Below, in pieces: positions 24,126 to 36,556 of a stretch of DNA of 64,000 nucleotides (its first letter is position 1; every line of letters starts with the position of its first letter). This DNA comes from Cenococcum geophilum 1.58. Its lineage: Eukaryota > Ascomycota > Dothideomycetes > Gloniales > Gloniaceae. The notes beneath the pieces are model-generated. The model ran no database searches. It was not told where the DNA came from and was given only the letters and a program-made list of their open reading frames with translations. The position numbers and the translations under genes are program-made. Location of the stretch: positions 1,747,715 through 1,811,714 of the forward strand of contig KV748187.1 in NCBI GenBank assembly GCA_001692895.1, written 5' to 3'.

Positions 24126-25784
24126 CAATAGTACCTTTTTATTTTTTTATATTAATTTTGCTATAGAATAGAGGTCCTTATAAAGATTTATTAGAGTTTT
24201 TATTTCTACTTTACTATTTCGCTTATTTTCTTCCCTTATTATAGTAATAACGATATTTTAGGCTTATACCTATAATTTACCTAAAATAGTAACATCTCTA
24301 TACCTTTTTATAGTGTTGCGTTATATATAAACTATATAACTAGTAATAATAATACCTAATTATTCTATGCGTAATTAATATAATATCTTAAATACTGCTT
24401 TAGCGCCTAATTTAATCCTTCTATTTATCCGTCTGTTTATAAATAATACGCCATTAATATAACTACGCGAATCCCTTATTTAGCTAAAAATACCTTTTAA
24501 AATACTGCTATAAATCTTAAATCTCTATCCGATATAATTTTACTTAGTACTTTATATCTTATAAATACTTTTTTAATATAGATTTTAGCTATATCTTTTG
24601 CTAATATTTCTTCTATACATGCTATAAAGTAGCCATATTTAGTTAACTTATCTACTATTACTAGAATTATGTTATACTCCTATCTAGTAATAGGATCCTT
24701 TAACTTTAGCAACTTTATAATAAAATCCTATAATATTGTCTCCTATAGATATTCTAGTACTTTAATAGGCTGTAGCTTTCTATATAGCTTATACCTTATC
24801 GGCTTATTCCTTTAGCAATTTAAATACTTTCTTATAACTTTTCTTACTAAGCCCTAGATTCCGTTAATAATATACTTCCCTTAAAGCCTTAATACTAAGT
24901 CTATAGCTCCATTATATCCTTACATTATTCCCTTATAGAATTCTTTAATAAATTCTTTTACAATTAACTTAGGTATATACGTTACTTCGTAGTTCTTATA
25001 CTAATTTAAGTCTATATCCTTAGTTTATACCTATTAAATTCTCTTAGTCTAATTACTTTCTAGTAGCTTATTTTCTTAGGTCGCTATAATTTTAAGGTAA
25101 TTATATCTAATTAATCTGTCTTTATCTTTACGTAGTATTACCCCTAATAGCTTTCCTACTTAGCGTATCTACTTTATATTTTTAGTTCCCTTAGTATATT
25201 AAATCTTAAAACAGTATTCTATAAGCATTTCCGCCTATTAACCTATCTCTAATTAAGTTCTTCTATTATTAAAAACCCTATTAAATTTTTATAATCCGTT
25301 TTAACTATAAATAGTTTTTCTATACCTTATAAGAATGCTCTTTATTTTTTAAGTACTATAACTATACCAAACAGCTCCTTGTTATAAATGTTATAGTTTA
25401 GTTCTAGTAGTATTATTTTCTAACTATAGTATGCTACTAAATGCTATATATTACTATACTTCTATAATAGGTATATTCCTAGTATAACGTCTAATATATT
25501 TATTTCTATAACCATTTTTAGTCCTAGTTAGTAGATTTTAAGGATTAGTTCCTAGGTAAATAATTCCTTAAGTTCTTTAAATAACTTTTTTTACTCTTCT
25601 TCTTATACCTATAGTTCCTCTTTCTTTATAAGTTTTATAAATAGTTTAATCCTTTTTAACTATTATCTTATAACCCTTCTATAGTAGTTATAAAACTTTA
25701 AAAATAATCTTAATTATATTACATTTTCTAGTTCTCACTAACTTACTATAGCTTTAATCTTCTTTAAGTTTATACTAATATAAC

Positions 25785-25970
25785 TGTGACGGCGCTGGGG
25801 CACCACCCCTACGACGTCTACATGCAGCCTAGTTAGGGGCTCGCTTGGAGACTTGGCTCATGTATATAGACCTGTCCTTTCCTTAACCTCCTTCTGTTCC
25901 TCAGCTTAGTATCTTCGTAATACAGCATTCTATAAGCTTCAGTTTAGAGGCATTTGTACAAGCCGTAACA
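25785..25970 (+). repeat. 5' LTR of element F
   Basis: 186 bp, TGTGACGG...GTAACA. Confidence 0.88.
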
Positions 25971-26639
25971 TTATACTAAGCTCACCCACCTAGGGGGGAC
26001 TTTATTCGTTTTAAAGCTCCCTCTTTACCTCGCCTAGGAAGGCCTGGATAATCTCCTACCCCCGTCCCGCATGTTCTAAGGACACGCGTTAAACACCCCT
26101 AGCTACGCGTCATCAACGCGTTAAGTCGCTATTATTAATACTAGGAGCCGGTATTCAAGCAGCTAAAAGGTCTCCTATAGATAAGGATAACTGCCTAGGA
26201 AGGCAATAATATCTTACCCCTAACCTTTTCGACTAATACGGAGTTATACGAGCTACAGAGACGACCTCGGTTAAGACTTAGCCTAATACTGCGGAGAACA
26301 ATATAGTAATCCTATTACTAAGCCTGGAACTAATCCTGCAGTATCAGCCAAGATAAGCCGAGATATGACCCGAGCTGTGCCATTAGGCGGTAGGTGTATA
26401 TTGTCCGCGAAGTCCTCTGGTATGCATTAGGTTCGGGCCGACAGCCAAAATAAGCTAACTTATAACCCAAGCCGTGCTATTAGGCGGTAGGTGCATGTTG
26501 TCCGCGGAGTCCTCTAGAACGAATCCTACCCATTATCTGGCTACTACGCTGCGATAACCACCCCAATTGATACTGAGCTATACGAGGAGAGACGAAATCA
26601 ATTAGGAAGGACCTAACGCTTACACCGTACTGCTACCCC

Positions 26640-27920
26640 AACCCAAACCGACCGTACGATCGCGCTAATATGCCTACGATCGAACCAGATAACCGTCGCG
26701 CCTATACGCCTGCGATCCATCAACCAACCAATAGACGAGCTATACGTTCGACCTACTATCACTACCTGTCGCTAGCACCGTACTGCTACCTAACCGATAA
26801 GCGCCGTATTAATACACCTGCGCCCGAACCCATCGCTAGCACCATACTACTAGAACTAGATAATAATAGCGCCGATACACCTGCTATCACAATAGACCCT
26901 TACTACTCTACCTGCAGCGAACCAATACCTCTACTATTTTACTGTAGCCAACCAACCCTTGCTGCTCTACCTATAGCACTATAACCAACTTCTACTGCCC
27001 TGCTTACAGTAACAACTGTATACAAGGAGGACCTTTGCCCCTTATACGACCCTACCGCTTACACCATACTGCTACCCCCAAATAAACAACGGCTGTGCCG
27101 ATACGCCTACAGTCTGATCAACCAAATGATCGTGCCAATACGCCTACGATCAATTGACCAACCGATCGCGCCGATACGCCCGCGATCTACGAACGAGACA
27201 ACGATCGTGCTAATATGCCTACGATCTTAATTACCGTCGCGCCGATACGCCTGCGATACGCCTGCGATTCAAATGCGGCCCGAACGTGCTTCGAATGCAA
27301 ACCAACCAACCGATCGTGCCGTTATACCTACAATCCACTAACCGAACGATCGTGCCGATATGCCTACGACCCATCAACCGACCAATAGACGAGCTCTGCG
27401 TTCGACCACTATCGTCACCCAACGCTTACACCGTACTACTACCCGAATTAATAAGCTCCGCGCCGATACGCCTGTGGAACTACAACCTCTTGACAAGACC
27501 TCGCGCCTATATGCCTGCGAGCCTAAACCTGTCACTAGCACCGTACTGCTATTATAATAGACTCTTACTACTCTACCTACAGCTAACCAACCCTCGCTGC
27601 TTTATCAGCAGTCGACCAACCCTTACTGCTTTGCCTGCGGCTAATCAACCACTTACTGCCCTACCTGCAGCCAACCGACTTCTACTGCTCCGCCTGCAGT
27701 AATAACTATATATAAGGTAGAGCTTTACTCCCTAAAATACGGCCCGTCGCTAGCACCGTACTGCTACAATCCTAATAAGTCACCGCGCCGATACACCTGC
27801 AAACCACCACCAATAAGATACCATGCCAATACGCCTGCGGCCCAAACACAACTAGGTAGAGCTTTACTCCCTAGAATACGACCCCATCACTAGCACCATA
27901 CTGCTACCAAACGGACAAGA
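26640..27920. repeat. Degenerate internal repeats of element F
   Basis: Recurring phrases include cgatcgcgccgatacgcctg, accaaccgatcgtgccgat, ctagcaccgtactgctac and ccaaccctt(a/g)ctgctctacctg, at irregular spacing. They create open frames (for example 26670-26984 and 27286-27702) whose translations are Pro/Thr/Arg/Leu-rich with no domain. I treat these as non-coding. Confidence 0.65.
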
Positions 27921-28415
27921 GCTCATACCAATATACATACAAGCTACAACTCCCTAACCCTCCCACCCTTATTAAAACTTTTTCACCTACCTTTTTATAA
28001 GAGGGGGATTAGAGGGGGATTAGGGGGGCTTTTTTTATGGCTTAGGGCGCGCCATAACAAAAGGGGGGATAGTAGAGCTAGGAGGTACCAGAGTTCTAGA
28101 GGAGGAACAACAACCAACGGAGGGCTCCTAGCGATATACCTCTCGCAGCAGCAGGAGCTACAGGACGGCTGCCTGCCCTATATCAACTGGGTATAGCAAT
28201 ATACCCCTCGCAGGAGCTATAGGACGGCTGCCTGCCCCACGTCAACTAGGTATAGTAATATACCCCCACAGCAGCAGGAGCTACAGGACTGCTGCAAGTC
28301 CTACGTTAACCAGCATCGCGATCGAGCGCCAGATACTAGATTTTTTTTTCTTTTCTCTTTCTTTTCTACAGGGGGATAAAGCCTAAGGGCAGGCTTTTTT
28401 AGAAGGGGGGGGTAA

Positions 28416-28601
28416 TGTAACGGCGCTGGGGCACCGCCCCTGCGACGTCTACATGCAGCCTAGTCAGGGGCTCGCTTAGAGACTTAGCTCGTGTATATAG
28501 ACCTGTCCTTTCCTCGACCTCCTTCTACTCCTCAGCTTAGTATCTTCGTAATACAGCATTCTACAAGCTTCGGTTTAGAGGCATTTATACAAGCCGTAAC
28601 A
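28416..28601 (+). repeat. 3' LTR of element F
   Basis: 186 bp, TGTAACGG...GTAACA, followed by ATAAC. Confidence 0.88.
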
Positions 28602-31600
28602 ATAACCTAATTTAATAATAAATTTAATAAAATTAGTTTTCTTAGTAAAGAACTTATATTTTTTAATTGCTACTATTATCTACTTTTTCTATAGTCTCTT
28701 TAAAACCTATTTAACGTATTCTCCGTATTCTTTCTTACTTATTAAGTAGATAATAATATTATTAAGGTGTTCTTCTAATATACTATTAATTCGCCTTTAA
28801 AACGTTACTAGTATATTTATAAGTCCGAATTATATAACTAATGGTTTATATAGTCCTTCCTTTAACCTAAAGGCTGTCTTTTATTTATTACCTTCCTTAA
28901 TTCTAATCTAATAGTACGCCTATCTTAGATCTATCTCTATAAAAATTTATACATTACCTATCCTATCCTAAATTTCGCTAATTAAGGGTAAAGAATGCCT
29001 ATCCTTCTTAGTAATACTGTTTAACTGCCAATAGTTAATATATAGCCTAAGTTTTCTATTTTTCTTTAGTATAAATAGTACTAGATATTCCGTTAATAAT
29101 TACAATAATCTAATATATCCCTTTTATAGGGTTTCTTAGATAAACTCTTTAAGTACTCTTAATTCTTCTTTAGTTAGTTTATAGATTGGAAAGAACTTTA
29201 GACTTATTTCTAGTTTTAACTCTATTTTATAGTCCTATACTATATACTCTAATAGCTTTTTACTTTTTAGACTTTATAGTTTCTTGCCGTACTTATAGTA
29301 TCTTTTAGGTACGTAGCTTAATCCTTTTTCAGTTTCTTTATATATTATTCTAACTTAGTACTATACTATTTTAGTTACTATACGCCTTTTATATTATTAA
29401 GTATCTTTAATATTAACCTAACCTATAACCTAATTAATCTTTAAATTATATTTCTATAACTAAGGCATCCCTAGTACTGCCTTATTCCGTCCTAATAGTA
29501 AAATGTTAAAAAATATCTTAATTTATCTCCCTTTAATAGTTATTTAAATAGGTCCTATTTTAAGATTAATAATACCTCTTTTATAAGCTATTAAATCTCC
29601 TAAAATTGCAACTAATAAATATAGGTACTCCTTCTATCTATAAGGTAGTCCCATCTATTTTATTATTATTAGTAAAAATATAGTTTCTAGTTACTTTACT
29701 ATCTATTAGTACTTTAAACTGTTAATTTTACTAGTTAACTCTTAGATTTAGGTATTATTTTTAAATTCCTTTAAGGGTCTAAGGCTCTACTATTAGCTTC
29801 CTCTAGTTTTATAGGCCTCTACTTTTCCTAATTATTAGCTACTTAATCCTATTATATTTAGCCCGTCTTTTAGCTAATACCTTATTTACTTTTTATTTTT
29901 AATATACTATAGATATATACTCTCTAGGCACTTTCATTACTATTATTTATCTAGGCATTCTTCTATAAGGAATCCTTTTAGTTAAAGTATTAAGTCTTCT
30001 AACTTCTAGACTTCTACTAAATGCCATCTATATATATATTTAATATTTTTATATTTTTGCCTATCTAGCGCCTAATATATTCTTGTAGGGTACTTCTAAT
30101 TCTTTTTTTTATTATAGATTTTTATGTATATTATATATATCGTCTATATATACAATCTATACTAATATACAATATACTAGGTGCTTTAAGTTAACTCTTA
30201 GCTTATCTTTATCCTTAAGTTTAAACCTTTACCGCACTAATCTAAACGTTACTGTTTTATTTATAGGTACTAAAACACGTTATTTGCCTCTCTAGTCCTC
30301 TAATTGTTTTTCTAGATCCTTTAATATTATAATTAAGGCTCCCTTAATATGGTTTATACCTTTTTCCGTAATTAGTTAATCTTAAATAACTTATTTATTT
30401 AACTATATATAAAAGTCTTTTTACTTATTATTATATCGCTACCTATACCACTTTTAGTATAGCTCCTTAAGTATATACGGTCTGTCCGTAAGAAAGTATC
30501 TTCTTATTACTGCATTATAACAGCCTTTTATATATTATTCCTTAAATCTAGTTAGGATCCTTAGATCCTCTTCTTCTTTTAGTTTAGTTAGCTATTTTAC
30601 TCTTAGTATGCCTACCTTAGACCTATTAGTAACCCTTTATATAGGTAATCTTTTTCTTAAATAGTCCGTTACTTTTAGCATCTACTTTTACTATATAAAG
30701 ATCCTTTTTTTAAACTCCTTATTACTTTTGTCTAGCTTCTTTCTTACTAATAGGTTAAAGCCTTTATGCTTTCTAACTAAGGTATTAACTTTTCGATCCT
30801 ACTGCTAAGTCTTACTCGCAATTTCTTTAATAGTTCTTATCCTAGTATTAGGGTCTTAGTCCTATAAAATTCTTAGTTTTAAGCTTACTTATTTCCTAAG
30901 CTACGCTTCTACCTAAGTTTAACTAGGCTTTAGTAATATTCTTATCTCGTTTTAAAAGTCTTAAATCTCGCTTATCTTACTTTAAGAGTTCTATACTATG
31001 TTTCCTACTTTAATCTATCCTTATAGATAGCTAGATTATATTCTTATCCGTTTATTAAATTTATATATCTTAATTATCTCTACTTAAAAATCTTATGCCT
31101 TTAGCCTTTTACCTTTATTAAGTGCTAAAGTGGCTTATTATCCTACTTCTCCTACGTCTTATAAAGCGATAGACATTATATCTAGTGGGGTCTTAACCCC
31201 TACTAACGTTCCCTATTCTATAGTAGAATTACCCTCTACCTTTATTATATATCTAAGCTTTATATACTTCTAGTTAGTTGCTTATTTCTTTTTATAATTA
31301 CTACTAATAGTCTAATTCTTCCAATCCTTGGATTTTATTACCTAATAAAACTAGTGCGTAAGAACTTTCTCTGCTAACTGCTAGCCATATATACTATCTT
31401 CGTCTTAATCTAGTTTATAGAGTTAATCCTATTCTTTATCTAACTCTCTTATACCCTAGAGTTCTTTTAACTTAAGCTCTTATAGCTAATAGCTTACGCT
31501 ATACTTAGCGTCCTTATAAACTTAGTATGCGTTATTATAATAAAACGCAAAACTATTAATTAAACATTCTTTTATTCCATGTAGTATATTATTGCCCCTT

Positions 31601-32742
31601 TATATATATATATTATCTACTAGTCTTATTTCCTTTACTATATGGTTTCCTTAACTACTTTTATAGTCTCTAGCAAAATAACTTTATTTTCTATAGTTTA
31701 TATAAGCTCCTTCTTTAAGCTATTTTTCTTATTATAGAGTTCGCCTAAACATCTTCTACTACTAAGATCCCTAGTTTAGCCTCTGCTCCTTAGTCCTATA
31801 ATTACTTAATCCTTAACCTCTAGGTTTCTATAGTCTTCTATTTTATTTCCTAGATTCTCTAGTACTACTTGGGTTTATTAGCTCTGCGCTATACCATAGT
31901 TTCTAATTCTACCTTTATCGTTACGCATTCTGCGCCTTATATAACTATAAAACTTTATCCTAACCTCTTTTAGCCTGTTCCCTCTGGTAGATCCTATTAT
32001 TAATCTTAATTACTTAATTAATTAATTCTCTAAGGGTATCCGTATCTACTATTAGGATAATTATATCCTAAACTTTTGCATTAAGTCCTTGTTTATACTA
32101 TGCTATAAGCGCCCTATTATTCTATTTAACCTATATAGCTAGCGTTTAAAACTATATTATATAGTTAATTACTAAGGTTTATTAGGTTAAGTCCTAAAGC
32201 TTTCTTTCCGCCGTAGTTATTACTTTAAAATCTCTAAATATCTAGGTTAGGCGTTTTACAAACCTATTTTAATTAGTAAATATATATTATACTTCCTAAT
32301 TAGTAGTTGCTATACTATTCTCTTATACCTCCATAAGGTAAGGTTTAAACTACTTAAATACTCTCCCCGTTAGGAACAATCCTATATAGGCTACTTAATC
32401 TATAAGTATTGCTAATTTTACCCCTTCTTGTGTAACCTTAAAGTGCATTTATATAAGGAATCCCTTAAGCTTTAACTTTTTTCCTAAGAATTGTTTAATA
32501 GATAGTAGCTTAATCTTTACTACCCTAATTCTATTAATCCTTTCTTTAAATATCTGGTTGTTATCTATTAATTAATTAACTATTTCCTATAACTATCCTA
32601 CTATAACTAATTATAAGTTAGTATTTACTATACTAGTATCGTTACCTAATCTTAATATAGTTGCTGCCGTTAATAGCGCCACAACTAGTACTTTTAGTAG
32701 TATATTGTTTAACTTCTTTTACTATAACTATGGTAGTAAATA

Positions 32743-33174
32743 TATAACAAAGCCTTATATAGAATACTATAGTAAACTTGTTAACGGGCTAGGTATATAG
32801 GTATAGAGTAGTTAATAATATAAATATAACTAGTAGAGTAGGCTACCTAATAGATTAACTCTAATTATATTCTAAGATTTACTATAAAGAAAAGAACTAT
32901 CTATAGTAGAGACTATACTCCTTTAAGTATTTAACACTGCGCTTAAGAAATATACTAAATACGTTAGTATATTAGTACATTAGTACGTTAAAATATCTCG
33001 CGTTTCTACGTTTCTACGTTTCTACGTTCTAAACTTATAATATAACTAGCTATATAACTTAGCTACCCCTTATCCTATAGCTTAATCAGTTCTAGCGCCT
33101 TCTAAACTATCTTAACTAACCTATTTATATATCTTGTTAGCAGTCGCACTACTACTAATATACGGTCCGTAACA
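32743..33174 (-). repeat. 5' LTR of element D
   Basis: About 432 bp from TATAACAAAGCC to GTCCGTAACA. It matches the C LTR at 49879-50301 (shared phrases gttaacgggctaggtatata and ctaatagattaactctaatt). The outer flank is GCTAT; no partner exists because the left end of D is lost. Confidence 0.8.
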
Positions 33175-33857
33175 GCTATTATAGTACTACTTTTGTTTAT
33201 AAAAGGCCTAAAGCTAAATAACGCGTTAGCTATAGGGCGCGACACTTTTAGGGGAAGAGAAGGGAGAAGGAAAAGGAGGGATATTATACCCTTCTTACCT
33301 TAAACTCCTTCTACTTTAGATTATACGCTAAAGATATATTTTTAGGCCTTATAGTATATATAAGGGCAAGGACATACTACGCATTAGCGCGTAATTCGGT
33401 ATTATTAGCGATATTAATCTCTACGCGGTTAGTCAGCGCCATCTTATATAATAGGTATAATAGTAGACGTGCTGCCGCGATTAAGGATTAGGCAGGGAGG
33501 ACTTTTATATATATAATTAGGGCCCTAATGGCCCTAATTACCCTACGGTCGGCGTCAATCAGCGGCTTAATCAGCGGGCGGCCCTTAGTTAATACGCGTA
33601 TATCCACAGCTTGGCGCTAGTGGCGCTGTGGGTATACGCGAATCTGCCCCAGGTGGCTGGCTAAACACGTGATTTTTCGCTAACCAACGATCAGCCGGGC
33701 CTCGAATACCAAATGCTAAGAAAATGTTTTGCGTCAGATATCCGGGAGGGTTAGGGTTTTAAACGTTCTGTCCAACTGTCAAGGATGGAAGGAAACGGTA
33801 GAGGCTGTCTGCGACACGATTAGGCTGCTCCAATGGCGCTCGTACCTAGACAAAGTC
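33175..33857. other. Unassigned sequence with a perfect-type hairpin
   Basis: The AT-rich character fades through this stretch. At 33595-33640 two 16-bp arms (cgcgtatatccacagc and gctgtgggtatacgcg) form a hairpin with one mismatch, possibly the end of a lost mobile element. No gene seen. Confidence 0.4.
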
Positions 33858-34614
33858 TAACGTAGCTGACTGGGAAGCGAGCCACCCCACGAAGCGAGCC
33901 ACATACAGGTGATATTTGATTAATTTATAATAAAATCAACAACGAGTTTAAATACTTTCCCCCTTTATTTACCTTCCTTCTCTATTATATTCTAAATAGG
34001 TCAAATTGAAGCTTATATACTACTATTTCGATTATAATATTGCTTGAAATAATTTATCTACGTTTTGGTAGTGATATAGACCCACGCGCCGACTAATTGC
34101 ACGGGCGACTACTATATTCCTGCGACATCCCCTTCTAGATTAACGACCCGTTAATCCACTCATTTGCAGGCTGTGGATCGCACCTAAATACGTAAGAAAG
34201 GTAAGCCTAATCCTAATTATACTTACCAGGGCTTGGAACGGCTCTACTTAATATAGCAACGTTAAGCTCTGGTAGAGTTATTTCTTCCTTATACTCCCTT
34301 TAAGTTAACTTTTATATAGAGGCCTCCTGCTTCTGTAGATCTTTAGATTTTAATTAATTAACGTCTTCCTAACTAAGGGCTCTACCTTTACTAAGGAGTC
34401 GCCTACTTAACTTCTTATTAATGCAAAAGCTTTGGTATTTCTTATTTTCTTCTCTTTAGATATAGGAGTCGGTCGCGAAGCCTATTAAAGCTTTAAAAAG
34501 CTTTTTTAGATGTCATTAAGTTGGGGTCTTAAGCAGGCCATTAGGTCGCGCGGTTGTTAATTCATTAATATAGTTGTATAGAGATTTAATTTCCCTTACA
34601 GTCCTTAATGTCTT

Positions 34615-34794
34615 TGTTACGGCTCCGTAACGGATCTAGTCAGGGGCTCGCTTAAGCCTTGGCATATGTATATAGACGTGTCCTTTTCCACCTTCTGCTC
34701 CTCATCTTGATATCCGGGTCCATAGACTACCAATTATACGGGCTTGCATACGTTCTACGGCGCTCGTGCCTTGATTGACTGAGTCGCTGTAACA
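34615..34794 (+). repeat. Solo LTR, relative of element F, inserted in G
   Basis: 180 bp from TGTTACGGCTCC to CGCTGTAACA. The phrases ctagtcaggggctcgctta and gtatatagacgtgtcctttt match the F LTR. The exact 5-bp duplication GTCTT flanks it (34610-34614 and 34795-34799), showing insertion followed by LTR-LTR recombination. Confidence 0.85.
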
Positions 34795-34829
34795 GTCTTT
34801 AGAGTGCGCAAAGTAGTAGGTATAGTTGA

Positions 34830-35992
34830 TTCCTCTATATCTTAGCTTTTAGGAGGCTCTGTATAGGTAAGAGTCTTTAAGACGGCAGTAGGGTTATAAG
34901 GTAGAAGGCCTATAGCTTTCTAGGCGTTGCAGATTGTATTAGGGGTGAACGCCTATATACGCGCCTTTAGGCAGAGCTTTAAAAAATACTCCTTATTAAC
35001 GCCTAAGTGGCCATATTAACAGAAGTCATCTACTTACTTCCCGTAGTAGTGAGAGAGTGGCCCAAAACAACCTATATCTAGTGGTTGAAGCTTATAAGTT
35101 AAATAAGGTAGTAGAGCTACTAGGACGATCTTGCGCGCAAGCATATACTTAACGAATTGCCAGGTAAGGTAGCTTAAATAATTATCCATTAAAAGCAGGC
35201 GATATTGCTATATTTTACCGTTGGAATCTTCTATAAGGTGTCTTGTATACTTATTGTAATGTTTAATATAATATAGGCCTAAGGAGTTCTCTGTCTACCT
35301 ACTAGGGGAGGTAGCGTACGTGTATCCGTAAAGGCCCTTATTTTACTTACTAATTTAATACCATCCTTCCTAGTAGTATTGCGCCTTCTAAATTAAGAAG
35401 GTAGGTAGTAGAGAGCTATTGGCGCTAACCGTCTTAATTATAGATACTAACTTGGCTGTATAACTATTTGATTTTTTAACCTCTCCCTTACTCCCTTCTT
35501 ATTAAAGTTATGGATGAATTTTAAATGCTTAACTTAATATCGCTTACGAATAGTATAAAAGAACTTAAACTAGTTACGTATAATTACTGGATTATTATTT
35601 TAAGCTCTCTGGCAGTTAAGCTGACGACTTAGTAGAGTACTAAGACCGTGGCGTTAAACGAATCTTTACCCCTAATACTTGCCTACGGTTTAGCCTTCTC
35701 CTAAAAGGGAATAAGCTATTTCTATAAGCATATAAACCTTTAATAGAAGGCCCTAGGATTAACATTCGTAGATCTATTTAATAATTTGCTGTTCTTGTAA
35801 GGGATACAATAAACCAGGGTAAGCTTTGTATCGTGGAAGACGGCCAGCAAGATGGTGTCCAACGGTAGATCTAGGTGCTCCATTGGCGCTGGAAGCCTTG
35901 CGAATCGATGGCTTAACACCAGAAGAGAGATCCTGTATAATATTTTGTATGGTGGTCTCGGCTTCACAAGAGGGTAAAGATTGAATTGGCAT
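34830..35992 (-). pseudogene. pogo/CENP-B-type transposase of element G, damaged
   Basis: The N terminus from ATG 35992 reads MPIQSLPSCEAETTIQNIIQ followed by SIRKASSANGAPRSTVGHHL, a helix-turn-helix of the Psq/CENP-B kind. Further on the minus strand, LMDNYLSYLTWQFVKYML (near 35190) and LQPLDIGCFGPLSHYYG (near 35080) are DDE-domain blocks, here with both Asp residues kept. Stops and frame breaks between them make it inactive. It would act on the element's TA-flanked ends. Confidence 0.8.
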
Positions 35993-36110
35993 CGTGTAAT
36001 ATGCTGAGGCTTTTTGATTTTGGTGTAATTTGCTATGAAATAAAAAATGGTAGGTATTTCCTTGTGTGGCTCGCTTCGTGGGGTGGCTCGCTTCCCGGTC
36101 AGCTACGTTA

Positions 36111-36547
36111 CTCGGGGAAAGCCGTGTTCTTTAAAATTCGAAGCGTTAGAGTGCGAGGGCGGGACGGCACGGGCGCAGCAATAGAAGGAAGTGCGCCAAT
36201 GCATCCTGGTTGGATATAAGCCCCTCGGCGCCATGCAGCTCACCCGTCGGGCGGCTACAGACGGATCTGCCAGCTTGGTGAGTTGCTGGGCTAGATTGAA
36301 GGATTGAGGGAGCTCCGGCTCAACCAAGCTGCCACGCGCCTACACTCTGGATTAACACTCTTGGACAACTAAAAGATCCCAGAATGCGCACACCGGAGGT
36401 TGCGCCTTCGTGAGATAATTTTTGCTTCATTTAGATGATTTTTAATGTAGGTATCCTTCCAGCGGTGACCATACGCGTCGTTTGATTCGCTGTTCGCGCA
36501 CGGTCCAACTCTTGTAGGCGAGTAAGCTGTCAGCAACACCTCACAAC
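36111..36547. other. Non-repetitive spacer between G and H
   Basis: Normal-composition sequence with short frames on both strands and no domain I recognise. It contains no obvious regulatory site. Confidence 0.45.
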
Positions 36548-36556
36548 GCCGCTTTG

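Larger units (their letters stand above)
25785..28601 (+). mobile_element. Element F: non-coding LTR element inserted in D
   Basis: The LTRs are 25785-25970 and 28416-28601 (186 bp each), starting TGT(G/A)ACGGCGCTGGGGC and ending GCCGTAACA. The 5-bp duplication is ATAAC (25780-25784 and 28602-28606). A purine tract (agaaggggggggg) precedes the right LTR, so it is plus-strand. The 2.4 kb interior has no gag or pol motif. It is less AT-rich than its surroundings and contains degenerate tandem repeats. It is a LARD/TRIM-like non-autonomous element that depends on others. Confidence 0.85.
24131..32742 (-). pseudogene. gag-pol of element D, RIP-inactivated and interrupted by F
   Basis: Reads right to left: gag-like region (about 32.7-31 kb), then protease/reverse transcriptase (about 30-28.6 kb), then element F, then RNase H and integrase (25.78-24.13 kb and, beyond E, 10.28-9.9 kb). 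The RT YLDD box is YLNN, two G->A changes. Alignment by eye with copy C is good along the whole length. No frame longer than ~60 codons survives. Confidence 0.75.
9511..33174 (-). mobile_element. Element D: Ty3/gypsy LTR retrotransposon, truncated and heavily interrupted
   Basis: This minus-strand element can be followed by its similarity to copy C (49879-64000). D pieces are 9511-10286, 24126-25779 and 28607-33174; the gaps are insertions E and F. It has its 5' LTR at the right end, but the 3' LTR and the first ~420 bp inside it are missing at the left, so it was truncated there. Reverse-strand reading shows a gypsy reverse transcriptase around 28.7-29.1 kb with a YLNN box in place of YLDD. 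Stops and active-site changes are C->T/G->A, as expected from RIP. D also has a ~27-bp deletion just after the YLNN box compared with C. Confidence 0.8.
33860..36108 (-). mobile_element. Element G: pogo-type DNA transposon with ~47-bp inverted ends
   Basis: Left end ACGTAGCTGACTGGGAAGCG... (from 33860) and right end ...CGCTTCCCGGTCAGCTACGT (to 36108) are inverted copies with one or two differences over ~47 bp, flanked by TA on both sides (33858-33859 and 36109-36110). Within each end the phrase AAGCGAGCCAC occurs twice, 17 bp apart, suggesting paired transposase binding sites. It carries a transposase remnant on the minus strand and a solo LTR insertion. It is less mutated than element P, especially at its ends. 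Confidence 0.87.

Noticed and set aside
26670-27702. Pro/Thr/Arg-rich frames in element F
   Set aside because: They follow the degenerate tandem repeats and have no recognisable domain.
33751-33760. TTAGGG telomere-like hexamer
   Set aside because: Only one copy, no array, so no evidence of a chromosome end.
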